DNA from: an uncultured Flavobacteriaceae bacterium
GTDB lineage: Bacteria > Bacteroidota > Bacteroidia > Flavobacteriales > Flavobacteriaceae
Direction: 5' to 3'
NCBI GenBank assembly: GCA_947494825.1
Contig: CANLWN010000005.1
Location: 480,266 to 544,265 of the forward strand
DNA: 64,000 bases
The notes below the pieces were generated by a model. That model had not been told where the DNA came from, did no database searches, and was given only the letters and a program-made list of their open reading frames with translations. A program made the position numbers and the translations under genes. Positions 50,483 through 58,894 of this stretch are shown one piece after another. Positions within the stretch are counted from its first letter, which is position 1. The number at the start of each line of letters is the position of its first letter.

Positions 50483-52675
50483 ATGAAGAGTATATCTTCC
50501 CTCTTTACTATTTTATTGGTGGCGAGCTTCGCCTTAGGACAAAACAAAAAATTTACGGTAAAACATATTTCCGAGCCCATTTCCCCGGATGGTGTATTGG
50601 ACGAGCCTATCTGGGCAACTGCTGAAAGTGCTGCTGATTTTTGGGAGTACTTTCCGCTAGATTCCATTCAGGCACGGCAACAGACCGATATCAAAATGTT
50701 GTACGATGATAAAAACCTTTATATCGGGATAACCGTCTATGCGGACGGTAAAAACTATGCTATCGAGTCGCTCAGAAGGGATTTCAGGGCAGGCAATAGT
50801 GATAACATCACCTTGCTTTTTGACACCTTTAACGATGGCACCACTGCTTTTATGTTCGGCACCAATCCTTTAGGTGTACGGAGAGAAGGACTAATTTCAG
50901 GGGGTGGTGGAGGCACCGGTGGTTTTAATACCACTTGGGACGTAAAGTGGAAAGGGGATTCAAAAATCTATGATACGTACTACACTTCGGAAATGGTCAT
51001 CCCGCTGACCTCCTTTAAATTCAGGGAAGGAGAGACCAAATGGCGTTTCAATAGTTATCGCTTCGATACACAGTCCAACGAGCAGAGCACCTGGATAAAC
51101 ATCCCCAGGAACCAACTTATTTTTAGTTTGGCCTTTATGGGCGACATGGTGTTCGAAAGACCCTTGGGAAAATCGAGAACGCCCTTGGCCATAATACCCT
51201 ATATCAATACCATAGCCCAAAAGGATTTTGAAACCGACGATGATCAAACGGATTTTAAAGTGGGGGGCGATGCCAAAATTTCGATTGGAAATGGGCTAAA
51301 TCTGGATATTACCGTAAACCCGGATTTTTCGAATGTGGAGGTGGACAATATTTTCACGAACCTGACGCGTTTTGAAATATCCCTTCCGGAACGCCGGCAG
51401 TTTTTTATAGATAACAGTGACCTCTTTTCCAGCTTTGGGGGCGGTAGGGATGCCAACCCCTTCTTCTCCAGGCGTATCGGAATTGCCACGGATACGGCTG
51501 ACAATTCCATTGAAAACCGTATTCTAGCAGGCGTACGCCTCAGCGGCAAACTGAATCAGAATTGGCGGTTGGGCTTTTTGAACGTCCAGACCGAGGAAGA
51601 CCTGGCAAACGAAATCCCCTCGAACAACAACGCCATGTTGGCCTTGCAGAAAAGGGTATTTGCCCGATCTAATATCGGCTTCTTTTTTATCAACAGACAG
51701 TCGTTTAAGGATTATGATTTTGTTGCCGAGGAGGATCGTTACAATCGGGTTGTGGGGATGGATTACAACCTGGCCTCCGCAGACAATACCTGGGTAGGAA
51801 GGTTTTACGGCCACAAGTCCTTTCAGCCCAACAGCAGTGGCAACGACCTTTCCCTTGGGGCAAACCTCCAGTACAATACTAGAAACTACAATGTTTTTAC
51901 GGACTGGGTCCTGGTAGAGGACGACTTTAGGTCGGATCTGGGTTTTATCAGAAGGAACGATATTTTAAAGGGTGTCCTGGGCATAGAGCGTGTTTTTTGG
52001 CCCAAACGCGGAAACATCAACAGCCACAGCTTCGAATTCTTCCCCATAGTGACCTGGAGCCCCGAAAGAGATCTGAAGAACACGGACTACAATCTAATGA
52101 GCTCATGGAATGTTCAGTTCAAGAACCAGGCAGAACTGGAAGTGGAGATGCAAAACCGATTTACCTTCTTACTGGAGAGTTTTGACCCTACCGATACCGA
52201 TGGGGCCTTGGAGCTTCCCGGGGACCAAGGGTACTATTACACCAATTTCTCCTTGGAGTACAACTCTGACCGGAGAAAAATTTTCTCCTATAGGATAGAA
52301 CCTTCCTTTGGGGACTTCTTTAATGGGAAAATTTATTCGGTCGAGGCCGGAATGTCCCTGCGTGTACAGCCCAATTTTTTTGCCACGCTCAATCTAAACT
52401 ATGACCGGATAGATTTACCGGACCCCTTTCCAAGTGCCGAGCTTTGGCTAATAAGTCCGCGATTTGATATAACCTTTAGTAAATCCCTTTTTTGGTCTAC
52501 CTTGATCCAATACAGCAATCAACGCGATAACCTAGGGGTAAATTCCCGATTGCAATGGCGTTTTGCGCCCCTTTCCGACCTGTTCCTGGTCTATAACGAC
52601 AACTATTTTGTGAACAGTTTTTCCCCCAGGTTCCGTTCCATTAATCTTAAGCTTACCTATTGGTTAAACATTTAA
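50483..52675 (+). CDS. DUF5916 outer-membrane protein with carbohydrate-binding family 9-like domain
   Basis: The 730-residue protein has a signal peptide (about 1-19, ending FALGQ). A CBM9-like domain at about 25-210 (ISPDGVLDEPIWATAE, LLFDTFNDGTTAFMFGTNP, GEGETKW-type strand as REGETKWRFNSYRFDTQ) is followed by the DUF5916 barrel-like region (NPDFSNVEVDNIFTNLTRFE, LPERRQFFIDNSDLFSS). It ends with strands like NLKLTYWLNI that suit an outer-membrane barrel. Function is unknown; some copies lie near peptidases or polysaccharide genes. The HAD gene starts 2 bases after the stop. Confidence 0.85.
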   Translation: MKSISSLFTILLVASFALGQNKKFTVKHISEPISPDGVLDEPIWATAESAADFWEYFPLDSIQARQQTDIKMLYDDKNLYIGITVYADGKNYAIESLRRDFRAGNSDNITLLFDTFNDGTTAFMFGTNPLGVRREGLISGGGGGTGGFNTTWDVKWKGDSKIYDTYYTSEMVIPLTSFKFREGETKWRFNSYRFDTQSNEQSTWINIPRNQLIFSLAFMGDMVFERPLGKSRTPLAIIPYINTIAQKDFETDDDQTDFKVGGDAKISIGNGLNLDITVNPDFSNVEVDNIFTNLTRFEISLPERRQFFIDNSDLFSSFGGGRDANPFFSRRIGIATDTADNSIENRILAGVRLSGKLNQNWRLGFLNVQTEEDLANEIPSNNNAMLALQKRVFARSNIGFFFINRQSFKDYDFVAEEDRYNRVVGMDYNLASADNTWVGRFYGHKSFQPNSSGNDLSLGANLQYNTRNYNVFTDWVLVEDDFRSDLGFIRRNDILKGVLGIERVFWPKRGNINSHSFEFFPIVTWSPERDLKNTDYNLMSSWNVQFKNQAELEVEMQNRFTFLLESFDPTDTDGALELPGDQGYYYTNFSLEYNSDRRKIFSYRIEPSFGDFFNGKIYSVEAGMSLRVQPNFFATLNLNYDRIDLPDPFPSAELWLISPRFDITFSKSLFWSTLIQYSNQRDNLGVNSRLQWRFAPLSDLFLVYNDNYFVNSFSPRFRSINLKLTYWLNI

Positions 52676-52677
52676 GG

Positions 52678-53481
52678 ATGCGGTATAAAGTTTTATGTTC
52701 CGATCTTGACGGTACACTGCTGAGCACAAAAAATGATGTCTCGGATTTTACGGTTTCCCAGATTTCCAGGATCAAGCACGCCATGAGGATACTTTTGGTA
52801 TCTGCCCGAATGCCACGATCTATGACCTACTTACAAAGAAGAATGGGAATCGAACACGAACCCCTGATCTGTTACAACGGTGCGTTGATTTGGGAAGACG
52901 GCAAGGAACTCACATCGACCGAAATACCCCTGTCCGATGTTTCGGAAATTTACCGGATGGCTGAAAAACGCGGTATTGGCCTTGGACTTTACCGTAGTAA
53001 TGAGTGGTATGTGGAAGATAACACGACCCGCGTACGGAAGGAAATCCATCATACCCAGGCCACTCCCGTTTTTAGACCTACGCCGGACACCCTGGAAGAT
53101 TGGGGACAACGCAATATTGGGGCGCACAAACTGATGCTCATGGGGACCCAAGATACCATTGATAGCATCTTCCTGGAACTCCAGGAATACTTGGGCACTG
53201 TAGTGCAGCTCTATCGTTCCAATGACACCCTCATTGAAATAAGCCCAAAAACCGTTTCCAAGCTCTCCGCTATACGTGCGGTCATGGCGGGTGGCCATAG
53301 CTTGGAAGAGGTCATCGCCTTTGGGGACAACTACAATGACATCGAAATGTTGCAACATGTAGGATGCGGGGTGGCCGTGGGCAACGCACGTGAAGAGGTA
53401 AAGCGCATAGCGGACCATATTACCCTGGAGAATACCGAACATGGGGTAGCCCAATTTATCGAACAACATATCAATATTTGA
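52678..53481 (+). CDS. Cof-type HAD phosphatase
   Basis: The 267-residue protein starts MRYKVLCSDLDGTLLSTKND (DxDGT motif I). It has LLVSARMPRSM as motif II, Lys in VSKLSAIRAVMAG and motif IV FGDNYNDIEML. The large C2 cap makes it a Cof/SupH type sugar phosphatase. The exact substrate is unknown. The start at 52678 is 2 bases after the DUF5916 stop, so the two are coupled; the DUF819 gene follows after 31 bases. Confidence 0.92.
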   Translation: MRYKVLCSDLDGTLLSTKNDVSDFTVSQISRIKHAMRILLVSARMPRSMTYLQRRMGIEHEPLICYNGALIWEDGKELTSTEIPLSDVSEIYRMAEKRGIGLGLYRSNEWYVEDNTTRVRKEIHHTQATPVFRPTPDTLEDWGQRNIGAHKLMLMGTQDTIDSIFLELQEYLGTVVQLYRSNDTLIEISPKTVSKLSAIRAVMAGGHSLEEVIAFGDNYNDIEMLQHVGCGVAVGNAREEVKRIADHITLENTEHGVAQFIEQHINI

Positions 53482-53512
53482 TTATATTTGGGAAGTACAC
53501 AATGCTTCACCT

Positions 53513-54775
53513 ATGAACCAACCCTTAATTACGGACGACACCGTCGTCTTTGGACTGCTTACCCTCTGCCTCGGCTTTATTTTTTACACTTCTTCCAGAA
53601 AACAAGGGTTCTGGAAAAAATTCTACTCCTTTGTACCGGCAATACTGATGTGCTACCTCTTGCCCGGTGTTATGGCAAGTGTGGGCCTGGTTTCCGACGA
53701 GACCTCCAACCTATATTTTATGGCCAGCAGGTACCTGCTTCCTGCAGCGCTGGTGTTGATGACCTTGAGCATCGACTTAAAGGCCATTGCCAATTTGGGT
53801 TCCAAGGCGCTGATTATGTTCCTTACGGGAAGTCTCGGGATTATCATCGGAGGGCCCATAGCCATTTTGATCGTATCCATCTTTTCACCAGAGACAGTTG
53901 GAGGCAACGATTTTGATGCCATATGGAGGGGGCTATCGACCATTGCAGGCAGTTGGATCGGCGGTGGCGCCAACCAAGCGGCCATGTTCGAGATCTTCAA
54001 GTTCAATCCGGATAGGTATGGTGAAATGATACTGGTCGATGTGGTTGGGGCCAATATTTGGATGGCCATACTGCTTTTGGGCGTGGGCAAGACAAAACGC
54101 ATAGACCATTGGTTAAAGGCCGATGCTTCGGCCATTGAAAGCCTGAAGGAAAAGGTCACGGAATTCACCAAAAGGATTACCCGGGTCCCGACACTGAACG
54201 ATTATTTAATGATGCTTTTCCTTGCGTTTACGGCAGTAGGCATCGCGCATTTTTTTGGAGGCCATCTCAGCAAATTTTTGGTGCAGAGCTCAGAAACCAT
54301 CAGCAATCCCAAAAGTTTTCTTTCCTTTCTTGGCGGGAATTTTTTCTGGATGGTGGTCATTGCCACTTTTATAGGCGTACTGTTGTCCTTTACCAAGGCA
54401 AAAAATTACGAGGGAGCCGGTGCCAGTAAGATCGGAGGGATGTTCATTTATATCCTTGTTGCTACTATTGGCATGAAAATGGACCTGAGCCGGGTACTGG
54501 AAAACCCCGGACTACTGGTTCTTGGTCTTATCTGGATCTCTATCCATGCCGGATTGTTGATCTTGGTAGCTAAACTAATCAAAGCGCCTTACTTTTTCTT
54601 GGCCGTAGGGAGCCAGGCCAATGTAGGTGGAGCTGCTTCCGCTCCAGTGGTAGCTGCAGAATTTCACAGCTCCCTGACCTCGGTTGGCGTGCTGTTGGCC
54701 GTTCTGGGTTATGTAGTAGGTACCGGGGGTGCCCTACTTTGCGCCTATTTGATGGAAATCGCATCAAAAGTTTAG
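53513..54775 (+). CDS. DUF819 family membrane protein
   Basis: The 420-residue protein has about 12 membrane segments. Family motifs include ASRYLLPAALVLMTLSIDLK near 75, GGGANQAAMFEIF and, near the end, AVGSQANVGGAASAPVVAAEF with a long re-entrant-like Gly/Ala stretch. DUF819 resembles anion or small-molecule transporters with an inverted repeat, but no substrate is established. It is in line with the HAD gene upstream. Confidence 0.87.
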   Translation: MNQPLITDDTVVFGLLTLCLGFIFYTSSRKQGFWKKFYSFVPAILMCYLLPGVMASVGLVSDETSNLYFMASRYLLPAALVLMTLSIDLKAIANLGSKALIMFLTGSLGIIIGGPIAILIVSIFSPETVGGNDFDAIWRGLSTIAGSWIGGGANQAAMFEIFKFNPDRYGEMILVDVVGANIWMAILLLGVGKTKRIDHWLKADASAIESLKEKVTEFTKRITRVPTLNDYLMMLFLAFTAVGIAHFFGGHLSKFLVQSSETISNPKSFLSFLGGNFFWMVVIATFIGVLLSFTKAKNYEGAGASKIGGMFIYILVATIGMKMDLSRVLENPGLLVLGLIWISIHAGLLILVAKLIKAPYFFLAVGSQANVGGAASAPVVAAEFHSSLTSVGVLLAVLGYVVGTGGALLCAYLMEIASKV

Positions 54776-54819
54776 TTTTCTTCCCAACTTTGATGATATT
54801 TGTGCGCTAAATTTATATC

Positions 54820-55530
54820 ATGAAGAAGCTTCTGTCGCTAATCGTTCTAAGCACCCTGATCGTATCTTGCGGTGGGGATACCGAAAACACCATGACCGTC
54901 ACCGGAAATGTAAAAGGGCTAAAAAAGGGAACGCTTTACCTTCAAAAAATACAGGACACACTATTAATGGGCATCGATTCCTTACAAATAGCAGGAGATG
55001 GAAATTTTACCTTTAAGACCGAAGTGGAAAGCCCTGAAATCTTTTATCTCTATCTCGCTAAAGAGGATAACAACGATATCAACGACCGAATCCGTTTTTT
55101 TGGGGAACCGGGGGTCATTACCATCAATACGGCTTGGAATACCTTTGATGCCAACGCTACAATAAGCGGCTCCAAGACCCATAAAAAGTTTGAGGAATAC
55201 AAAAAAACCATGTCCCGCTACAATACCAGGAATCTGGAAGTTGTTCAAGCGGCCTATGATCCGGAACTACAAAAAGATTCATTAGTGATGGACTCCCTGG
55301 AAAGATTGAGTATAAGAAATACGCGCTTGGGCTATGCCTTTGCGCTCAATTTTGCGCTGAACAATACCGACTCCGAGATTGCTCCCTATATTGCGCTCTA
55401 TGAGGTATCGGATGCCAATCCCAAATATTTGGACTCTATCTATAACGCATTGACCCCCGAAGTGTCCAATTCCAAATACGGTCTTGCCTTGGGCGATTAT
55501 CTAAAAGAAATTTCCGCTTCGGACAAATAA
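54820..55530 (+). CDS. DUF4369 domain lipoprotein
   Basis: The 236-residue protein has a lipoprotein signal with Cys17 (TLIVSCGGD). The DUF4369 domain at about 22-125 shows MTVTGNVKGLKKGTLYLQKI and DSLQIAGDGNFTFKTEVESP. In other Bacteroidota this domain is fused to thioredoxin-like TlpA domains; here the rest is helical and no CxxC follows. The role is unknown. Confidence 0.83.
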   Translation: MKKLLSLIVLSTLIVSCGGDTENTMTVTGNVKGLKKGTLYLQKIQDTLLMGIDSLQIAGDGNFTFKTEVESPEIFYLYLAKEDNNDINDRIRFFGEPGVITINTAWNTFDANATISGSKTHKKFEEYKKTMSRYNTRNLEVVQAAYDPELQKDSLVMDSLERLSIRNTRLGYAFALNFALNNTDSEIAPYIALYEVSDANPKYLDSIYNALTPEVSNSKYGLALGDYLKEISASDK

Positions 55531-55531
55531 A

Positions 55532-55556
55532 AAACATCCGCCAAAAGCGGATGTTT
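55532..55556. terminator. Bidirectional terminator between convergent genes
   Basis: AAACATCCGC (55532-55541) pairs perfectly with GCGGATGTTT (55547-55556), loop 5 nt. The T-run is longer on the minus strand, so it mainly serves the small gene at 55581. Confidence 0.85.
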
Positions 55557-55580
55557 CCCAAAGCTGTTCCATGGCCAGGT

Positions 55581-55850
55581 CTAGGCCATTTTATTCAATT
55601 TTTCTATTAGCCCATTGGCCTTTTTTTCCAATTCGGCCCGAACGCCATCAAGGTGTTTCTTCCTGTTTTCCACGTCCTTCTGGTTCACCTTCGCGATCAA
55701 CTCGTCAAAAGTGGTGATAGCGCTGTCTATTATAGCACTGCCTTCTTTTGAATCTTGCTTGTCATTCGCGGCTTCCGCCAGATATACGGCCTCTATGATA
55801 TCGCCTAAAACGTAATTGATGTCTTTCTTTAAATCCCTTATACTTGCCAT
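55581..55850 (-). CDS. Small conserved helical protein, function unknown
   Basis: The 89-residue protein is acidic and probably all-helical, with coiled-coil-like heptads (RAELEKKANGLIEKLNKM at the end). It starts MASIRDLKKDINYVLGDIIE. I know similar unnamed proteins of this length in flavobacteria but no function. It has its own promoter box and terminator and so is a separate transcription unit. Confidence 0.75.
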   Translation of the reverse strand: MASIRDLKKDINYVLGDIIEAVYLAEAANDKQDSKEGSAIIDSAITTFDELIAKVNQKDVENRKKHLDGVRAELEKKANGLIEKLNKMA

Positions 55851-55867
55851 TCTAAATATTTTTTTTA

Positions 55868-55875
55868 CAAAAGTA
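55868..55875 (-). promoter_or_regulatory. -7 promoter box of the small helical protein gene
   Basis: TACTTTTG on the minus strand, an exact TAnnTTTG match 17 nt upstream of the ATG. Confidence 0.5.
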
Positions 55876-55895
55876 CGGTTTTGGCCGTAAAAACC

Positions 55896-56867
55896 TTACA
55901 GGGTAACTTCTAAAAGTTTTGCCCTAGTGGTCCGGAGAAGGACCCTTTGACTGCTCGCTGGCAGTAAAACGGTCTCACCTTTCTGGATCTGTGCCTTGCC
56001 GCCTTCGTTTTCAATCCAAACCGAACCGCCAACGCACATGTATATAGTAAAGGAGTCGCGTGTTGAAAAATCCTGCTCCAAATCTTTGGTAAGCTCCAAA
56101 TACGTGGTGTTAAAGTACGGGCACGTCACCATAGGGTTGATCCTGTTGGTCGTCGTGGGATAGGCTACCCTAAAGTCATCTTTTCGCGCATAATCTATGG
56201 CATCCAGTGCTTGGTCCGTATGCAGCTCACGCAGCTTTCCGTCCTTACCCTTCCTGTTAAAGTCAAATACACGGTAGGTAATATCAGAGGTTTGCTGAAT
56301 TTCTGCCAACAGTACGCCCGCACCAATAGCATGTATCTTTCCCGTATTGATAAAAAAGGTGTCCCCTTCCTGGACCGGTTCGTAGTTTAATAGTTCCAGC
56401 AGGGTATTCTCCTCCAAACTCTGAACGTACTCCGCTTTGTCCACATCCCGGTTAAATCCAACAATAAGGTTGGCCCCTTTATCCGCATCCATGACATACC
56501 ACATTTCGGTCTTGCCAAAGGAGTTGTGCCGTTCTTTGGCCAAAGCGTCATTGGGGTGCAATTGTATGGAAAGGTCCCGCTTGGCATCGATAAACTTTAT
56601 GAGAATGGGGAAATCCTTGCCAAAACGACGAAAAACATCCTTTCCCAATAGCTCTTCCGGATATTGATGGATCAATTCCTGCAGGGAAGTGCCCGATAAA
56701 TCCCCATTGCTTATCACCGAAACATCGCCATCTACGGCCGATAGTTCCCAACTCTCGCCGGTAGTATCACTGCTAATGGACTTTCCCAGAACATCTCCCA
56801 ACTTGGTTCCTCCCCATAGGCGTTCTTTTAGGATAGGGGTAAATTTTAAGGGATAGGGTTTCCTCAT
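55896..56867 (-). CDS. manA: Mannose-6-phosphate isomerase, class I
   Basis: The enzyme converts mannose 6-phosphate and fructose 6-phosphate. The 323-residue protein has zinc ligands in IQLHPND, KTEMWYVMDA and FFINTGKIHAIG, with the active-site Arg-containing segment QQTSDITYRVFDFNRKGKDG. It is the short class I form common in Bacteroidota and Firmicutes. The gene lies 39 bases downstream of queD and is probably the last gene of the idi-queD-manA transcript. Confidence 0.94.
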   Translation of the reverse strand: MRKPYPLKFTPILKERLWGGTKLGDVLGKSISSDTTGESWELSAVDGDVSVISNGDLSGTSLQELIHQYPEELLGKDVFRRFGKDFPILIKFIDAKRDLSIQLHPNDALAKERHNSFGKTEMWYVMDADKGANLIVGFNRDVDKAEYVQSLEENTLLELLNYEPVQEGDTFFINTGKIHAIGAGVLLAEIQQTSDITYRVFDFNRKGKDGKLRELHTDQALDAIDYARKDDFRVAYPTTTNRINPMVTCPYFNTTYLELTKDLEQDFSTRDSFTIYMCVGGSVWIENEGGKAQIQKGETVLLPASSQRVLLRTTRAKLLEVTL

Positions 56868-56906
56868 AGGGGCCTTGTTTTTGGGTTTATCGATAGTTCC
56901 GGATGT

Positions 56907-57314
56907 TTAGCCCGAATAGGTCACAAAATTTCTTGGCGTTTCGTAGAGCACTACTTCAAGTTCCTTCTGCGCATCGATGTGTGGCCTCAGTTTATTCCAA
57001 ATGACCACCGCTATATTTTCCGCCGTGGGATTTAGGGTTTGAAATTCAGGGACTTCCACATTAAGATTTTTATGATCAAAGGCCGACTCCACTTCGGACC
57101 GTATCAAATCCTTAAGGTCCTTAATGTCGATTACATAACCCGTTGCCTCATCAATTTCACCGGTTACGCTAACCACCAATTCATAATTATGGCCGTGAAA
57201 ATTGGGATTGTTGCACTTGCCGAAGGTGGCATCGTTTTTTTCCGTACTCCAATCGGGTCTGTATAAGCGATGTGCTGCATTAAAATGTGCCCTCCTGCTA
57301 ACTTTTACCTTCAT
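56907..57314 (-). CDS. queD: 6-carboxy-5,6,7,8-tetrahydropterin synthase family protein
   Basis: The 135-residue protein is a PTPS/QueD. The zinc His residues are in AHFNAAHRLYR and NFHGHNYELVV, and the catalytic site includes Cys in FGKCNNPNFHG and Glu in EVVLYETPRN. QueD converts dihydroneopterin triphosphate in queuosine synthesis; a pterin role is also possible. Its start overlaps the idi stop codon by 4 bases, which indicates coupled translation. The partner genes queC and queE are not in the window. Confidence 0.9.
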   Translation of the reverse strand: MKVKVSRRAHFNAAHRLYRPDWSTEKNDATFGKCNNPNFHGHNYELVVSVTGEIDEATGYVIDIKDLKDLIRSEVESAFDHKNLNVEVPEFQTLNPTAENIAVVIWNKLRPHIDAQKELEVVLYETPRNFVTYSG

Positions 57315-57838
57315 AGCTTTTCTTGCATAAGATGGTTGTAGAATTTATCGAAAATAATCTTGAACCAGGCGGTGTAGGCATCCGGTCTTTGGGAAATGTC
57401 CTCCCTAATGGTCTCGGGTTTCATCCATTTCCAATCCGCCACCTCGTCTGGATTGATCTGTGGATCTCCCTTATAGCTTCCCACCATAACGTGGTCCAGT
57501 TCGTGTTCCGTAAGTCCGTTATCAAAAGGTGCCTTATAGATAAAGGAAAAAAGTTCCGTAAGCTCCGTGTTAAAGCCCATTTCTTCCAACAAACGCCTTT
57601 TACCGGCTTCCACGTTGCTCTCCCCTTCCCTTTGATGGCTACAACAAGTATTGGTCCATAGTAAAGGCGAGTGATATTTTTGGGCGGCCCGCTGTTGTAA
57701 CATGGTCTCGCCCCTATCGTTCATAATAAAAACCGAAAAAGCCCTGTGAAGCACCCCTTTTTCATGCGCCTCCATTTTGGGCATGGTGCCCAACTGTTTG
57801 TCATCTTGGTTTACCAATATTACACGTTCTTCCTGCAT
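57311..57838 (-). CDS. idi: Isopentenyl-diphosphate delta-isomerase, type 1
   Basis: The 175-residue Nudix-fold enzyme swaps IPP and DMAPP in isoprenoid synthesis. It has the active-site Cys in TNTCCSHQREGE and the metal-binding/Nudix region RLLEEMGFNTEL, and Glu in GLTEHELDHVMVG. The only plausible start is the ATG at 57838, which lies just 4 nt downstream of an exact TATTTTTG box, so the mRNA should be leaderless. It is the first gene of the idi-queD-manA operon. Confidence 0.94.
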   Translation of the reverse strand: MQEERVILVNQDDKQLGTMPKMEAHEKGVLHRAFSVFIMNDRGETMLQQRAAQKYHSPLLWTNTCCSHQREGESNVEAGKRRLLEEMGFNTELTELFSFIYKAPFDNGLTEHELDHVMVGSYKGDPQINPDEVADWKWMKPETIREDISQRPDAYTAWFKIIFDKFYNHLMQEKL

Positions 57839-57842
57839 GCTA

Positions 57843-57850
57843 CAAAAATA
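57843..57850 (-). promoter_or_regulatory. -7 promoter box of idi, directly before the start codon
   Basis: TATTTTTG on the minus strand, exact match to TAnnTTTG, then TAGC and the ATG. The position predicts transcription starting at or beside the start codon. Confidence 0.5.
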
Positions 57851-57923
57851 AGACCTTTACCTTTATCATTTGGGTAAAGTCCATCATAAAAATCAATCGG
57901 GAAATAAACGAATTCCGTGTTCG

Positions 57924-58892
57924 TTAGAAGAAACGTGGGGATTTTAGATTGCCCAGGGTCTTGATAAAATCGTATCTGAGGATAATCTCGAAGGAACCAT
58001 CATTGAAAAGTGAGCTTCCCAATTCGGTCACTTCCCTATCATAGGCAATACCGATCATAAATTCATTGGATACCCTGAAACCTGCCAAACCACTTACTGC
58101 AGCATCCCAACGATAGGCCGCTCCTACAATAAATTTTTCGTTAAACATGAAGTTGGCCGATAGGTCTAACTGCAAGGGCGCTCCCTGTACAATCTTGGTC
58201 AATACCGTAGGTTTAAATTTCAGAAAGGGGTTAACATCAAAGACATAGCCTGTAATAAAATAAAAGTTCATTTGTTCCTTGGCGGTAGATAGGGAGGATT
58301 CCTCAAAATGCGTGGTCTCCAAAAATCTAGGAACGGACAGACCGGCATAAAATTTTTCAGTGTGATAATACACCCCAGCACCAATATTGGGAGAAAATCT
58401 ATTATCAATATTTTGCTGTAAAGTGGGGTCCGGACCTCCGGGATTGGTAAGGTCCTGATTTAACTCCGAAAAGCGAATATCCAATAAATGGGCACTTGCT
58501 TTGAGACCAAAGCTTAGACGGGCATCCAGGGAGGTTTGTATGGTATAGGACAAATCCACATCAAAATAGGTTTCGGAAGTAGGGCCTATTTGATCATTGA
58601 CAATCGATAATCCAGCACCTGCACCTCTATATCCTATGGGTGAGTGAATGTTAAAGGTCTGGGTCTTTGGGGCTCCATCCAAGCCTACCCATTGCGAACG
58701 GTGTAGACCGGCAATACTGATATGTCCCCTAGACCCTGCATAACCAGGATTTACACTTACGGTATTGTACATGTATTGGGTGTACTGGGCATCTTGCTGC
58801 CCGTAAAGGCTACCGGCCAACAAAAGCAACAGAAGACCGACCTGCAAAGCTCGGTTTCTATGGGGTTTCTTGTGTAGGTGGCGTAATGGCAT
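57924..58892 (-). CDS. PorP/SprF family type IX secretion membrane protein
   Basis: The 322-residue protein has a signal peptide (ending SLYGQ) and a PorP/SprF barrel: QYTQYMYNTVSVNPGYAGSR near the start, LHRSQWVGLDGAPKTQ, NIGAGVYYHTEKFYAGLSVP and a C-terminal EIILRYDF. In F. johnsoniae, SprF is needed for secretion of the adhesin SprB; each PorP/SprF is thought to serve a neighbouring substrate with a type B C-terminal domain. That substrate here is the gene 2 bases upstream. Confidence 0.93.
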   Translation of the reverse strand: MPLRHLHKKPHRNRALQVGLLLLLLAGSLYGQQDAQYTQYMYNTVSVNPGYAGSRGHISIAGLHRSQWVGLDGAPKTQTFNIHSPIGYRGAGAGLSIVNDQIGPTSETYFDVDLSYTIQTSLDARLSFGLKASAHLLDIRFSELNQDLTNPGGPDPTLQQNIDNRFSPNIGAGVYYHTEKFYAGLSVPRFLETTHFEESSLSTAKEQMNFYFITGYVFDVNPFLKFKPTVLTKIVQGAPLQLDLSANFMFNEKFIVGAAYRWDAAVSGLAGFRVSNEFMIGIAYDREVTELGSSLFNDGSFEIILRYDFIKTLGNLKSPRFF

Positions 58893-58894
58893 TA

